Origin: Salminus brasiliensis
Taxonomy: Eukaryota; Chordata; Actinopteri; Characiformes; Bryconidae
Assembly (NCBI RefSeq): GCF_030463535.1
Contig: NC_132891.1
Span: 9,104,449-9,168,448 of the forward strand
Reading direction: 5' to 3'
DNA length: 64,000 bases
Shown: piece after piece, positions 23,986 to 34,084 of the stretch
Layout of the letters: the number at the start of each line of letters is the position of its first letter
Numbering within the stretch: the stretch's first letter is position 1
The notes under the pieces: model-generated
What the model was told of the DNA's origin: nothing
The model's database searches: none
The model's input: only the letters and a program-made list of their open reading frames with translations
Program-made: the position numbers and the translations under genes

Positions 23986-24794
23986 GCTATTTAGCTTATT
24001 GTCATCATTTCACCTTTTGGTATATCAAGAAATATTGAAGCGATATTATTGAAGTGTTCATATTTGGGTTCATATTGCACACCCCTACCAACAGGACCCT
24101 TTATTAGACAGGGAAGCGAATACAAAGAAAAATCATCCCTTTCATGTTTTGATGTGCCATGTGAGTGCAACGGGGCTTGGGCCAAAACTGCTGTGTGGTG
24201 TCTCAGGCTTGAGAAACCATTCATGCCCTTCAAACCCTTTAAAGCCTTCATATTCTCTTTTCTCCAGGCAGCAGAAGTAGCGGCTCCAACCCCAGTGCAG
24301 GGAAAGGGCGAAGGCCCTCTCCTCGAGAGAAGGACCACAAGTCGATGTGCTGCGAATCAGAGCTGGGTGCTTGGTTAGGACTTCAAGGTCAGAGAGCACC
24401 CAGCCAGTTGAGCCATCACAGCCATACCCGCTCCTGCGCCAGCCAAGCCTGCTCCAGCCACAGCCACAGCCACGTCCAGTCCCATCGGAGCCACGGCCTG
24501 TCCCAGCACAGCCATGCCTCTTTCTCCTACAGCCACTCCCCCTTCATCCAGCCTGCTCACGTGTCCTGTACCCACAGCGAAAGGAGCCATGCTTCCTCCT
24601 ACGGACCCCCAGGCCTGCCTCCTCCATACTGCATGGCCCGCCTTGCCCATAAGGCCTCGGTGAGCCAGTCTGGTCCTCCTGGAGCACCGCCCGTACGCGA
24701 CTTAGGGAACGTACCTCCAGAACTCACCGCTAGTCGCCAATCCTTTCAACATGCTATGGGCAATCCTTGTGAATTCTTTGTTGACATTATGTGA
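6047..24794 (+). CDS. dvl1: Dishevelled-1 (12 exons, 5' partial)
   Basis: Cytoplasmic scaffold that carries Wnt signals from Frizzled to the beta-catenin and planar-polarity branches. Exons: 6047-6156, 15283-15427, 15604-15697, 15808-15877, 16925-17064, 18538-18614, 18705-18772, 19254-19331, 19432-19566, 19777-19944, 20544-20765, 24268-24794. All junctions are GT-AG and in phase, giving 610 whole codons. In order they encode an acidic/Ser-rich linker, a basic stretch (HKRRRRRQK), the PDZ domain, the DEP domain, a Pro/Gly-rich segment and the C-terminus ending [14 protein letters not shown]1 rather than DVL2 or DVL3 is indicated by [14 protein letters not shown] in the [18 protein letters not shown] before the [14 protein letters not shown], and the CEFFVDIM tail (from memory DVL3 ends SEFFVDVM). 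The N-terminal DIX exons are not seen, so the gene starts upstream of this window. A teleost a/b copy cannot be assigned. Confidence 0.94.
9329..9645. repeat. Tandem duplication, 162-bp period
   Basis: GACCCAGACAAGGAA starts at 9329 and again at 9491. CACTACACTATGG recurs near 9407 and 9549, and GCTCCACT with TAGAGCACA follows in each unit. The two units have diverged substantially. Confidence 0.6.
10502..10892. mobile_element. Tc1/mariner-type inverted-repeat remnant
   Basis: Both ends are kept: ACACCAATCAGCCACAACAT at the left and TATTATGGCTGATGTGGTGT at the right. The inside is short and has no coding capacity. Confidence 0.65.
11680..12060 (+). promoter_or_regulatory. Candidate internal promoter / alternative first exon of dvl1
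   Basis: Inside the 9-kb intron, this patch has more G+C and CpG than its surroundings: CGCATGCGCACATTGCG (NRF1-like palindrome) near 11681, GGGGGCGATCGCGG near 11791, a GT then GA repeat (11840-11910), CGCGCGC near 11911, and good donor sites at 11941/11942 (CACAG|GTAAGA) and 12024/12025 (GACG|GTAAGC). The pattern fits a CpG promoter with a non-coding first exon. No transcript evidence is available here. Confidence 0.3.
11840..11910. repeat. (GT)n(GA)n microsatellite
   Basis: GT repeat from about 11840 to 11875, then GA repeat to about 11910, within the CpG-rich patch. Confidence 0.9.
12044..12157 (+). CDS. Short Leu-rich open frame, function unknown
   Basis: An ATG followed by six CTG codons opens a 37-residue frame: [20 protein letters not shown], then a polar end, with TAA at 12155-12157. 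It resembles a signal peptide or membrane anchor. The Leu run is a CTG repeat, so chance is the likelier explanation. A donor lies about 20 bases upstream (12024/12025). No homologue recognised. Confidence 0.12.
   Translation: MLLLLLLTVLLLLLKCACYSTACSNTLITFKNVDNAV
12478..12990. mobile_element. Inverted-repeat element, ACAGTACTGTGC type
   Basis: Left end ACAGTACTGTGCAAAAGTTT followed by TAGGCACC. Right end GGTGCCTGAAACATCTGC is its imperfect complement. About 0.5 kb, non-coding. Confidence 0.6.
14401..14920 (+). mobile_element. Internally deleted Tc1/mariner-type element
   Basis: Inverted ends of about 28 bp: ACACCGATCAGCCATAACAT at the left and the complement of ACTGATCAGCCTTATCATTA at the right. 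Inside, one part reads like the start of a Tc1-type transposase ([14 protein letters not shown], about 14567-14608). About 100 bases later the sequence jumps to the C-terminal part ([17 protein letters not shown], about 14735-14775). The catalytic middle is missing, so it cannot move itself. Confidence 0.75.
15283..15697 (+). CDS. dvl1: dvl1 exons 15283-15427 and 15604-15697: acidic and basic linker
   Basis: The first exon encodes [19 protein letters not shown] and the second [18 protein letters not shown] followed by RRRRRQK. The Ser-rich run between DIX and PDZ is a known phosphorylation region in Dishevelled proteins, and the basic cluster just before the PDZ is a family hallmark. The intron between them is 176 bp and the phases match. 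Confidence 0.92.
15808..18772 (+). CDS. dvl1: dvl1 PDZ domain exons
   Basis: Five exons (15808-15877, 16925-17064, 18538-18614, 18705-18772, plus the start of the next) encode [19 protein letters not shown], then the PDZ. The carboxylate-binding loop reads FLGISIVG, followed by [18 protein letters not shown] and [10 protein letters not shown]. The PDZ binds the internal KTxxxW motif of Frizzled and other partners (established for the family). The PDZ core is fully conserved, with no missing residue. Confidence 0.95.
18196..18360 (+). repeat. Unnamed repeat, CACGCAAAAACCTTG type
   Basis: CCATGCAAAAACCTTGTATG, then TTTCTTTACATTGTGTAAAT and TTTCCTTCTCCTGTAAAG, in the same order as the copy at 20028. 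Confidence 0.45.
19432..19944 (+). CDS. dvl1: dvl1 DEP domain exons
   Basis: Exons 19432-19566 and 19777-19944 encode [20 protein letters not shown], the DEP helix with [13 protein letters not shown], and [20 protein letters not shown]. The conserved lysine of the KxxDVVDW-type region and the basic patch for membrane lipid binding are present. DEP recruits Dishevelled to Frizzled at the plasma membrane and swaps domains in signalosomes (family knowledge). Confidence 0.95.
20028..20235 (+). repeat. Unnamed repeat, CACGCAAAAACCTTG type
   Basis: CTGTCACGCAAAAACCTTGC to GGTGTTTTCCTTCCTTCC, with TTCTTTACATTGTGTGAAAA between. The same series of words recurs in other copies (18196, 23225, 43225, 57465), so this is an old dispersed element of about 0.2 kb. 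Confidence 0.5.
20544..20765 (+). CDS. dvl1: dvl1 exon: Pro/Gly-rich segment after DEP
   Basis: Starts [20 protein letters not shown], then [17 protein letters not shown], a Tyr/Pro-rich stretch and GSAGSQQSE before donor GTGAGA. I chose the acceptor CAG at 20541-20543 rather than the TAG at 20514-20516, because the resulting N-M-A-S-L join matches the family's N(L/M)A(T/N)LNL. Both acceptors are in phase, so use of the upstream one would add nine residues. Confidence 0.88.
20984..21852. mobile_element. Inverted-repeat element, ACAGTACTGTGC type, long copy
   Basis: Left end ACAGTACTGTGCAAGGGTTA, right end TTTGCACAGTACTGTAT. About 0.87 kb inside the dvl1 intron. It contains CCCCAAAGTCCAGACCTCAG, which looks like a broken Tc1-type transposase segment (PQSPDL). 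Non-autonomous now. Confidence 0.65.
23225..23415. repeat. Unnamed repeat, CACGCAAAAACCTTG type
   Basis: GTTGCACAAAAACCTTGTAT, AACTATACAGGAGAAGGAAA, GTTTCTGACACAATGTAAAG. The ACAATGTAAAG half is inverted compared with the copy at 20028. Confidence 0.45.
23420..23873 (-). mobile_element. Short inverted-repeat element, GGACAAAAGTATTGGGAC type
   Basis: Reverse copy: AGCTACTTTAAGTTGCACTC at one end and ATGTCCCAATATTTTGGCCA at the other, with GAGCTGTGGAGCAGGGGAAC between. Non-coding. Confidence 0.6.
23949..23984. repeat. (ATT)n microsatellite
   Basis: About eleven ATT units in the dvl1 intron after exon 20544-20765. Confidence 0.9.
24268..24794 (+). CDS. dvl1: dvl1 last coding exon, His/Ser-rich tail and C-terminus
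   Basis: After acceptor CTCCAG the exon reads [20 protein letters not shown], then a stretch rich in Ser-His ([27 protein letters not shown]), then [28 protein letters not shown] and the conserved end [11 protein letters not shown], with TGA at 24792-24794. The extreme C-terminus of Dishevelled can fold back on the PDZ (known). The His-rich stretch is not a feature I recall from mammalian DVL1. Confidence 0.93.
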
Positions 24795-26630
24795 CAGGAC
24801 AGTGCCTTTACACTTTCAGAGCACAAGAGCCTCCTTCTCTGACCTCTCCTCAGCCCTGATTCTCCACCCCTTAAATTCTTGCTACTGACTACCCAGCACT
24901 AAGAATGTATAAATTGACAGCTAACTTGATACACACCCACGTTGTCCTTCCAACATATTGAGAATAAGCGGAGGACACTAAAAAATAACACAGCTTCAGA
25001 GTTGATCTTGACTCTTAAAAAAACACACACACACAAACAAAACTAATGCAGTGGTAGCCCAAATTTGAGCAACATTGTACATCATAATGCAGTGTCCAAG
25101 AATCCAGCCCTGCTCTTGCTGAATGTAGGATAGTGTTAAATGGAAGGAAAGAGAAAACCAAACGTCAGACACGTTGCTAAACATACAGTACTGTGTTGTA
25201 CGTTTTAGTCCCCTATTACAATTAGAATGAGGAAGCTCCTTATCTGGGCAGTAAGTGTTTATTTACTCAGTAAAAAACAACAAATTACATTAAATGCTAA
25301 TGACATTCATACAGAAAGCAGTGGTCACCTGTTTCAATGGATCACTGTTCATTATAACATCTCCAAAGCTCTCATCATGGGACATGGGAGTTATCATCCA
25401 ACATCTGGTGATGAAATGGGAACACATCCAGTTCCACATACTGGAACCACATCTAGCTCACAAGCTCTTTTCATAAGAAAAATACTCTTATTGCCAGGAT
25501 AACTGCTTTTAAATAATAAGCTTAGGTGCCTAAACCTCTGCACAGTACTCTATGTGACTGACCAGTAGGTGTGAAGCCCACCAACAAGTATTTAGAAATA
25601 ATAAGAAATTAATATTTGTCAGCATTCTGTTTCTGGGATTCAGTCCCCTTGAGTCAGGATCCGTTTTATCAGCCAGGCAAGCTGGCCTTTGGCACTTATT
25701 ACCAAACAGGCAGCACAAATTGCATGGCGGGCAAGGTTCTTTTTAAAAGGCCTGTAATTGTAAATGTTGTCTGGAAGTCATGATCCATGTTCTGGAAGTT
25801 ATATTTTTATTAGAATTTGATGATGCAACCATGGGGTCATAGTCCTTTTTCCTAGTGACAATCAGTCATGCCATCTAGTTACAGTCTGACCACTTGTGTG
25901 TTGCAGAATGTGTCGTTGCTGTAAGTCAAGTACAGTGACTCGAGTTTCCTTGGCAAAATACTGAAACTCAGTAGTCTCATTTTTATCTATGATGATAAGC
26001 ATCATGCATCATGGATTTATAGTCATGCATTGCTCAGCTGATTTTGACAATGCTACGTGACTCTGAACAGTGACAGACAGGTGCCTACATGTCATGTACT
26101 GTACAGCATCATCACCGATTGTCTTATTGTCTAATTCTTTTATACATTAATGTACTGACAATGGTCTAGGTTACAGTCAAGACAGATGGTAGCTGGCTAT
26201 AAATGAAATAATGCAAACCCAATGGAAACGACAGGACAACCAAAGGCCTTTGGCAGACATTGAACCGTGTTACTTGGAGAAAACGTATTTCTGCTTGTTG
26301 TGGTGAGGTTTTCTGGTTAAAAAAACAACAAAACAAAACAGTGAAATGTCCAAAAACCGCATTGTGTTTGTTTTAAAATGTCCTCTTGCCAAACCCATTC
26401 ACCACAGTTGCAGTGGGAAAGAATTACAGCATTCTTTCAGTATCTTAAAGCACTTTTGAAATGTACCTGTTTAGCCCTTTAGTATAAAACACTGTTCGTA
26501 ATGGAAGCTATTTGCTTTATTTCTTCAAAACAAAAAGAGGAATAACGAATTGTACATATGAAAAAGACTATATATATATTATATATATATAATTGAAAAA
26601 AAAGAATAAAATCTGACTAAAGATGTGGTT
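24795..26630 (+). other. dvl1: dvl1 3' UTR with candidate poly(A) signal at 26605-26610
   Basis: No coding potential follows the stop codon. An AATAAA at 26605-26610, followed by a T/G-rich stretch (TGTATTTGTGTGTG, about 26648), is the first good poly(A) site, giving a 3' UTR of about 1.8 kb. The UTR contains an inverted-repeat element (25184-25552). The exact 3' end is inference. Confidence 0.5.
25184..25552. mobile_element. Inverted-repeat element, ACAGTACTGTGC type, in dvl1 3' UTR
   Basis: Left end ACATACAGTACTGTGTTGTA, right end AGGTGCCTAAACCTCTGC then ACAGTACTCTATG. Shares GGCAGTAAGTGTTTATTTAC with the copy at 12478. About 0.37 kb, shorter than the other copies. Confidence 0.6.
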
Positions 26631-26917
26631 GAAGATTGACTGTAATGTGTATTTGTGTGTGAAACTGTTGAATGTATGGAGGAGAGCTGGGCACGCAGGG
26701 TAAAAAATAACTAGTTAAACAGATTCAGATTGAATGTATTTTTAGCATAATTACAGTAAGCGGTAGCCAGGCAAAAGTGCAGCCTCCACAAAGGTGGGTG
26801 CTATGTTTACCGTTTGCAGTACAGTATATGTTCCTTAAAGGTGCCAGAGAATTTATTATTTTAAGTTGTACAATGTCTAGATAATAGTAAGCGTGACACT
26901 GGTTGGGATGAAATATG

Positions 26918-26918
<1 letters not shown>

Positions 26919-26961
<43 letters not shown>
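26919..26961. repeat. (AT)n microsatellite
   Basis: About 21 AT units shortly after the dvl1 3' end. Confidence 0.9.
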
Positions 26962-26965
<4 letters not shown>

Positions 26966-26984
26966 AACACAATAAGCTCTGCTT

Positions 26985-27371
26985 TAATTGGCTGGTCACA
27001 GCATGCCTAATGCCAGGCCTGGCCTAGAATGGTATAAAGCCCCCCCAGCATTGAGCTGTGGAGCAGTGGAATGATGGATGGTGCTCTATTCAATATTTTT
27101 GGGATGAGCTTGGGGGTTGGGGATGAAGAGGGTGGTGATCATTCAACATCCTGACCTCCCTAACGCTGTTGTCGCCAGTGGCGCCATAGAGGTGGGGGGA
27201 GTTAGGATGATTGTGAAGGCCTGTAACTCAAGGAGGCCTTAAAAATGTACTACTTGAGTGTTTTTGCAGTTTTGCCGCCTTGGCTGCTGGATAAACTCTT
27301 TTTTTATAATACCGTTGATTTAGAAAGAAACCATGAATTAGGAGGTGTCCCAATACTTTCATCCATATAAT
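26985..27371 (-). mobile_element. Short inverted-repeat element, GGACAAAAGTATTGGGAC type
   Basis: Reverse copy: GCATTGAGCTGTGGAGCAGT, then GGTGTCCCAATACTTTCATC at the end. It carries an extra G-rich stretch near 27190. Confidence 0.55.
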
Positions 27372-28844
27372 GTATGTATTTTAGTGTTTGGCTCCCTGTT
27401 TCTTCACTTTAAGCTCTAAGAATTGTAAGTTTTAATACTGGATTAAGTTGGAACGCTACAAGTTACTGTTGTAATCCTGCAGCTGTAGATTTAAGATATC
27501 TACGTCAGGATGTGAGGCGGCAGTGACTTTGGCTTAATCAAATACCGCTTTCTGTAACAGTGTGTTTGATGGTAAGTCTTGCCCACTCCTTTGCAGTGTT
27601 TCTGGCAAGAGCAATGTGTTCCCAGATGTGTGTGTGTGTGTGTGTGTGTGGTATGGGTCTGTCTGTATGTAAATTCAACTTAAAGGAAGTAAGCTGTGGT
27701 GAAACAACCCCATAAAACATCACAAGCTTCCTCCAACTGACGTCCCCCCTGCTAAAGGTAAGAAAATAAGCATGACATCAGTTCAAACAGGGGGTAAAGG
27801 TGTATGCTGGAAAGACACTTGCTCTGAGACATACAGGGTGAGTGTAGTTTCGGTATGACCTGTAGAGGTGCAGATTTGAAAAGCACCACAAGTGTTGTTC
27901 AGAGATGTGACATCACTGACTGACCTAAGAAATACATTCATTCTGACACAGACTTTGTGACGTGAACAGTGTAGGCCGATGATGTGATTTAAGCTAACAG
28001 TGTGTGGGCTGTTGCGTGGGCGTGTGTAGCAGAGGAGGCGGAGGCGACACACTACGCTGTGCAAGCATTCTCTCGAGTGACAGTCGTGAACCCTCAAGAT
28101 TTCTGACTGGAAGCTTTTAAAAGGCCTTTCCATAAGCATCCTTCATAAAGGATCTGTCAGTGATCTCCTTTACCATTCTTTGAAAGGCAGAAATAGCCCA
28201 TACGTTGTTAGAGGAACAATAGAGGAGCCTTTGTTCGTCTACTTCAAACATGCACAAATATACACATGTAAATAAGGGTAAATAACTACATTAGTGACCT
28301 TCTTCCATTAGGGGACTTTCTTCCTGCTGTTGGTGCCTGGTGCATGTGGCCACAAGAAAACCATTCCATGAATTAAGAAACTTCTTTTTAAACATTTACA
28401 TTTAATGTTGACTCATTACCAACTGACCTTCCAACTGAAGTGGAAAATCTGGTAAATACCAAAGTGACCTCAGCTGTTTTGCTTTTAAATAAACAATACA
28501 GAGACAGGAGGAACAATGACCAAGCATGTATAAGTGACTCTTTGTAATGTTGGAAAAAGTCCCATGTTGAGGCACAGCTCAATCATGTGGTCACACATAC
28601 AGCCAGCTGCACTGTTTGGGTTCAGATGAGTGGTACAAGGTTTCAGTTAAACTTGCAAAACAGTGATCTGAAAAGTCTGGGACGTATTCAAGTTGATTGT
28701 GCCTCATTGCTTGAAATACTATTGTAAGGGGAAGTGCATAGCGATAGCATGTTAAGTCAACATTGCTATCGTGATGTTAGCATCACTTCTGCAGAATTAC
28801 CATGGCTATTGCAGCACTAGCATTTCCACCATGCTTGACGCCGG

Positions 28845-28878
28845 CATCAGCCAGCATCAGCCAGCATCAGCCAGCATC
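28845..28878. repeat. Short tandem array, 11-bp unit
   Basis: CATCAGCCAG repeated about three times as GCATCAGCCA units, preceded by GACGCCG. Confidence 0.6.
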
Positions 28879-29390
28879 ACTATCGTGCTGTTGGGTGATG
28901 CTGCAGGCAACGCTACCTTGATGAAACTAGTAAATAAGTGGTCCACAACCTAAAGCTCTCAGGGCGAGTCCTGTAGCAGGCAGGGTCACATGACATGGTA
29001 CATGAAACATAACAGATGTAATTTTATTCCACAGAAGCCTTTTCACAATAAACAGCAGATATTTTGGTTCCTACCTCCCCATTCTTGAAGTGCCACTTAC
29101 GATTCTATGCAGTCAATGTCAGGCCAGCAAAACTAGGCTTCTGTTTTTTCTCCTGCTCCTCCCTGTGATTGATCAAACTAACCAAATGATGACTGACTTC
29201 TGAAGCTTGACTAAAAAACCTCATACTTCAAACAACATCAACCTGATGTGACCCTTCATACTACATTAAATGATTCAATGACTTCGATTTGTATCCCTTC
29301 AGCTAGCATCAGCCGTCTAACACTTTCAGCCACAAGGAGGTGAGCGGTACGGATTCGAAAATACAACCACAAACGATGGCTGAAGCACAC

Positions 29391-29402
29391 CATGACGTCA
29401 TG
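29391..29402. promoter_or_regulatory. CRE-type palindrome with nearby inverted CCAAT
   Basis: CATGACGTCATG is a perfect 12-bp palindrome around the CREB/ATF site TGACGTCA. GATTGGTTG (inverted CCAAT) follows at about 29445. It lies 5 kb upstream of tnfrsf9, outside any recognised repeat. A function is inference. Confidence 0.25.
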
Positions 29403-31376
29403 CAGGGGTAGTTTGTTATGAGTAGGTGTAGGTCTAGACTGCTTGTGATTGGTTGAGTAGGCAGGGGGTATACCACACGTCACGCCCAACATCTGGGGAT
29501 ACATCAGCTGCATGTTTTGCTGAGTATGAGTTTGAGTTTCGTCCAAATTCCCAAGTGTAACTCATTCTTACGCTCAGCAGAATGTATTGGAACATGTTAC
29601 TGAGTGACATTTCTAGGAGGTCTGAACTTTGTACCTGTACCAACCCTGTTTTTCAGACAGTTGTCTTCGCTAAATGCCAGCTAGTGACTCCACATGAACT
29701 AGAGTGTGTCATTTTCATATTCACACTCCATTTACTGTCACAGTGATGAAGCGTGGCATAGTGTTTTCTTGGTATCAGTTTTAGGATCCAATAAAAAACC
29801 ACAATGAGTATTGAGTTAGTCTTGGTCAAGACTTTCTCAATGATTCATAATGTCCGTAACACTTCACTTCCCAACTGCAGAAGTCTAACGTTTAAGTGTG
29901 GTCTCTCTTTTTGCCCTTACTTGTTAAATGCAATTTCTTAATCATTCAAGAACAACCTCTAGCTAAGGCATTACCAATGCAGGGTGTAATTATGACACAC
30001 CATTTAAATCCAGTGATTGTGGTTGCACAAACAAAAAACACCCTTACACAAAACTGCCAGCAAATATACTTAATGTATAAAAAATACACACAAAAAAAAT
30101 AGACTGAAATTAAACGGCAAGTCAGTGTTAAAGGCAAAAGGGACTCTAAATACAAAGTTTACTCTGAATACTCATTTTGATGAATACAAAGGATGTTCTC
30201 TAGAATGAATGAGTGTTATGACTATTTGAACACCTGGCTTGCTGTTCAACACTGTTTTGTCTATACTGGTTACTTCAGGGGATCTTTCAATTCCCTACAC
30301 AACTCACAGTCAAAACAGTGACACAGGTTTTTCATTCTATATCATGATGCTTGCTGTCTAGTGGCTTTGCCTTGTTTAAAAACAAAACTGTATCGGAAAA
30401 GCAGTAACTTACAGCTGCAATAACTTCAAACTATACATTCTTACACATCCATATACCTCCATCTCACAGAAAAGCAGAACCACACACTCATTACAATGGC
30501 AAGTTGCAAGTGTTGTGACTTTCTGAGCTGATAAAACCCCCGCACAGATGCCATTGACCCCAGTGGGTGTGGTGTTGACAAAGTAATAAAACCTTTAATG
30601 TGAGGTAAACTAAGACATTCAAAAGTAAAACTGTATGCAAGCCATACTATTATGAAAGTATTCATTTCCAAAGTACTGAAAGTAATGGAAGACCTGAAAG
30701 ACAGGTCAATGCTTCATTGGTTAGGCTTTGGTTCAGTACTCACTAGCTGGCTGGCTTGTGTAGCTGTTGATCAAAACCAGAAAACCCCAAACTACTTGAG
30801 TTATTTATTTCCAGCACGTCGTTATTCGGGATAGGAGCATGTGAAAGCCATGTGGAAACCTGCCACTCTAGTCTGTCCTCCAATGTACTCAGCAGTCAGA
30901 TATGCTTAGCATATCCACAGGGGCGTAAACTAGACATAGCAACCTTCAGAAAACTGTTACATGACTTCAGCTGCTGCTTCACAATGCAGTAGACCTAAAT
31001 AATGTTTTTTCCGGGTCTTGATCCTCCTAAAGACCTTTCTCACATCTTTCTGCTTTGTACTGCTGTTCTTAACAGTAGTACAAACCCTTTAATAGATTAA
31101 GTGCAATGCATATAACCACTGTAGCCACTGTATATACCATCTCAGCATGCCATAACCCTTCTGAACAAGGACCCTAATAACATCTCTTATCCCTCTGCTG
31201 TAGTCAGGCACTTTTTCTTAAGATCAATGTACTGTACATTTGAAGGACTTATACAAAATACATCAATGGTGCAACATAATGCTTGTTTTGGAGTTGGAGC
31301 TCACACAGAAGCCACATACACAATATGGCTAAATGTTTTTCATGTATTTTGGAACCAAACCCTTTATATGTATATT

Positions 31377-31565
31377 GGGGCAGTGGTGGCTCAGCAGTTA
31401 GAGCTCCGGGCTATTGATGACAGGGTCATGGGGCCCGTGAGTAAGCTGCCACTGTCTGGCAGCGATGGCTGCCCATTGCTCTGGGCACATGTGTTTGCTG
31501 ACAAGTGTGTATGTGTGTGTTCACTGCATGGATGGGTTAAAGGCAGAAGCCAAGTTCCATCTGCG
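31377..31565 (+). repeat. tRNA-derived SINE copy
   Basis: Starts GGGGCAGTGGTGGCTCAGCA and shares AAGCTGCCACTGTC, CCATTGCTCTGGGCAC and ATGGGTTAAAGGC with the copy at 61005. The B box has decayed. Confidence 0.7.
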
Positions 31566-31619
31566 TTCAACACTAATGGTGAATATGGTCGCCTTGTTGT
31601 CTTTTCTTGCTTTGCCTTG

Positions 31620-31705
31620 ACTTTGTGGACACCCCTTCTAATGAATGCATTCAGCTACTTTAAGTGTCACCCATTGCTGACACACGTGCAAATGCACACA
31701 CACAC
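31620..31705 (-). mobile_element. Short inverted-repeat element, end fragment
   Basis: TTTGTGGACACCCCTTCTAA then TGAATGCATTCAGCTACTTT, with CACACGTGCAAATGCACAC. It lies immediately beside the SINE at 31377. Confidence 0.5.
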
Positions 31706-33484
31706 AGCCAAAAATGGAAAATGGAACTGGAAACTGAGGACTATATTTGGGTTAAGCCAAAAACTCTCACAGACAGAAGGTTTTTCATATCTTCACTGTC
31801 ACAAGGAAAAACGTGTATCTCCAAAATGGTGACTTTATAGTCCCAAAAAGGCTAAAAAGAAAGGCCAACTTGTGAACCAGTGTCTTGGGCACCTAAGAAA
31901 GGGATCCCTAGGTGCCCGTGACACTGGTTCACTAGTTGAACTAGTTGAACTAGATGTGACCCACCTCACAACTGCTCACATCTTGGTGCCAGATACCACC
32001 TTCAGAGGTCTAATGGCCTTCAGAGGTCATTAGTGGAATACCAGAATGTTTTCCTCAAAATCTCTTTCTGTGTCACATTTAGAGATTTTTTCTTAGTTAT
32101 ATAGTTTTCCATCAGTCCATCTTTTAATGTGAATAATAGAGAAGAACAGTGGCGAGAACTGCGGTTCCAATCCTTTTATTTAACTGTTCTTGAGGTGACT
32201 AACCCTGTTTCATGAAGTACAAGCACCTTAATGAGCGGGTTGGGATTCTCCTTTGTGACATATAATGAAGCTATGTGGGATACTAGCATATGAGTAATAT
32301 TATAAATCCCTAATTTGACTGAAATTATGATAACTTCTGAAAGGGAACCAAAGGGAGCCCAAAGGGAAACTACAGCACAAAATTTTAAAGCTCTTTAAGG
32401 GGAAAATTGATTGATTTCTACATTTTTAAATATGGTATTATACATGTGTATATAAAAGACTTCTGCAGAATTTGTGTCCGTCTCTGGACGTGCTCTCAGT
32501 GAAACACAGACCTGAATAACATTTTCCTTATTATCAGAGATTATCTACACTCACAAGCACTTTATTATGAAAAATGTCTTGGGACTTGCACAATAGTCAA
32601 GAATGGCGCAATGAGAAAATTCATCCAGTGAGGAGTAGTTCTGCGGATTGAAATACCTCTTTGATGACAGAGGTCAACGGAGAATGCCCAGACTGGTTAA
32701 GGCTTGCAGTAACTCAAGATCATGTCAGATAGTCACTCAGACTATGATTCAGATGAATGAAACCTAACTCATGGCTAGTTTCATTTCTGTCAGCCAAGAA
32801 CAGAAAGCTGAGGCTGCAGTGAGCACAGGGTCGACAAGACTGGAAAAACGTAGCATGATCTGATGATCTCGATTTCTTCTGAGGCACAGATGGAGATGGG
32901 TGCAATGGTACTGAATGCTTTCTTGGCATATTTTTAGGCATGTTAATACTAATCAATAATTGATTAAAGGCCACAGCCTATTTGAGTATTGTCACTGATC
33001 ATTTGAATCTCTTCATTGCAACTGTTTATCATCTACCTACCAGCATTAGTATTAGTAAATCAGCAGTCTGAGTTTTTGATACTGACACACTGATATGCTA
33101 ATTTCTTTATGACTGTTCCACTGACTGTTGTCACAGCTTCTCCTGCCGGAGCCGACTAATGATAATAGCACTAAGAGCATGCATATAGGCAAAAAGACAC
33201 ATGAAATCCAATCTGATCTAGGACCACATATTGCTGCTCTCCAATGAAAAGCATGTATTTCCAATAGAAATGCTTGAACATACTTGGAGTTAACTCTTAT
33301 TTTACACTGACTTCCATTCAAAGTTAAGCCTTCTCCTGTAGAGCTCAGATTATAAACAATGGGACAACAAGCTATCTTAATGGTGTGCATATATCCTCTA
33401 CTTTCTTTTTATATTTTGATATAGCGAATGAGGAGTGACATCCAAGGGTGTTCTCTCCCCTCTTGCTTTCTCACACTCACCTGG

Positions 33485-33637
33485 GCACCTAAGATACTTC
33501 TGTCCAGATACCGCAGGAAACCTTCAGAGGTCTTGTGGAGTCCATGCCTCAAATGCTCATTGATCTGTTGTGGCAGAAGGGGGGCCGACTCAGTGTGAGG
33601 CATTAGGTGGTCCTAATGTTGTGGTGATCAGTGTATG
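33485..33637 (+). mobile_element. Tc1/mariner-type element 3' end
   Basis: CTTCAGAGGTCTTGTGGAGT, CCATGCCTCAAATGC and the right inverted repeat TGTTGTGGTGATCAGTGTAT. Only the last 150 bases remain. Confidence 0.6.
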
Positions 33638-34084
33638 TTGCTTGTTATGTGCCTGTAAAACACACTGAGATGATTTTTCAAATTAATTTTAATACATTTT
33701 AAACTTTAAACTCCTGGCCATGTTCTTCTTCTTATAGCAATCTTTGCAGCCATCTCTTATGACTGGGTGTGTTTCGCACAGTTCAACTATTTTTATATGT
33801 AGTCTTGCTGTGGCAAATTACCCAGCACTACAGTGGTGTGAGATAATGGATCCCAGAGCAAATTCAAGTGCTACCAGTAAATGTATTATTTGTAATAAAT
33901 GTGTCTTAATCATACACTGAAAACTGAAAATTTCAATAAAATGTACTTTTCTTTTTTCATTAAATATGAATTGTGCTGACAGATATAAGTAATTTAGTTA
34001 GGAGCTTGGTTAGATTATTATAATGTATAGACCTAAAATAAACTCAGGCTGTTTTAGAAAGGCTGATCAAAGGCTGATTAAAGA

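Larger units (their letters stand above)
26640..34084. other. Intergenic region between dvl1 and tnfrsf9
   Basis: About 7.4 kb with no recognised exon. It holds an AT microsatellite (26919-26961), inverted-repeat elements (26985-27371 and a fragment at 31620-31705), a GT repeat (27628-27650), an 11-bp tandem array (28845-28878), a SINE (31377-31565) and a Tc1-like end (33485-33637). A perfect CRE-type palindrome occurs at 29391-29402. Confidence 0.6.

Noticed and set aside
24375..24650. Gly/Ala-rich - strand frame opposite the last dvl1 exon
   Set aside because: Shadow of the GC-rich dvl1 coding sequence.
6047..24794. Assigning the gene as dvl3 or dvl2
   Set aside because: The C-terminus, the PDZ words and the segment between PDZ and DEP all match DVL1 better.
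28311..28320. GGGGACTTTC resembling an NF-kB site
   Set aside because: It lacks the final CC of the consensus and lies 6 kb from tnfrsf9; expected by chance.
31227..31832. 201-codon + strand frame
   Set aside because: It spans a SINE (31377-31565) and a transposon end (31620-31705). No protein family is recognisable.
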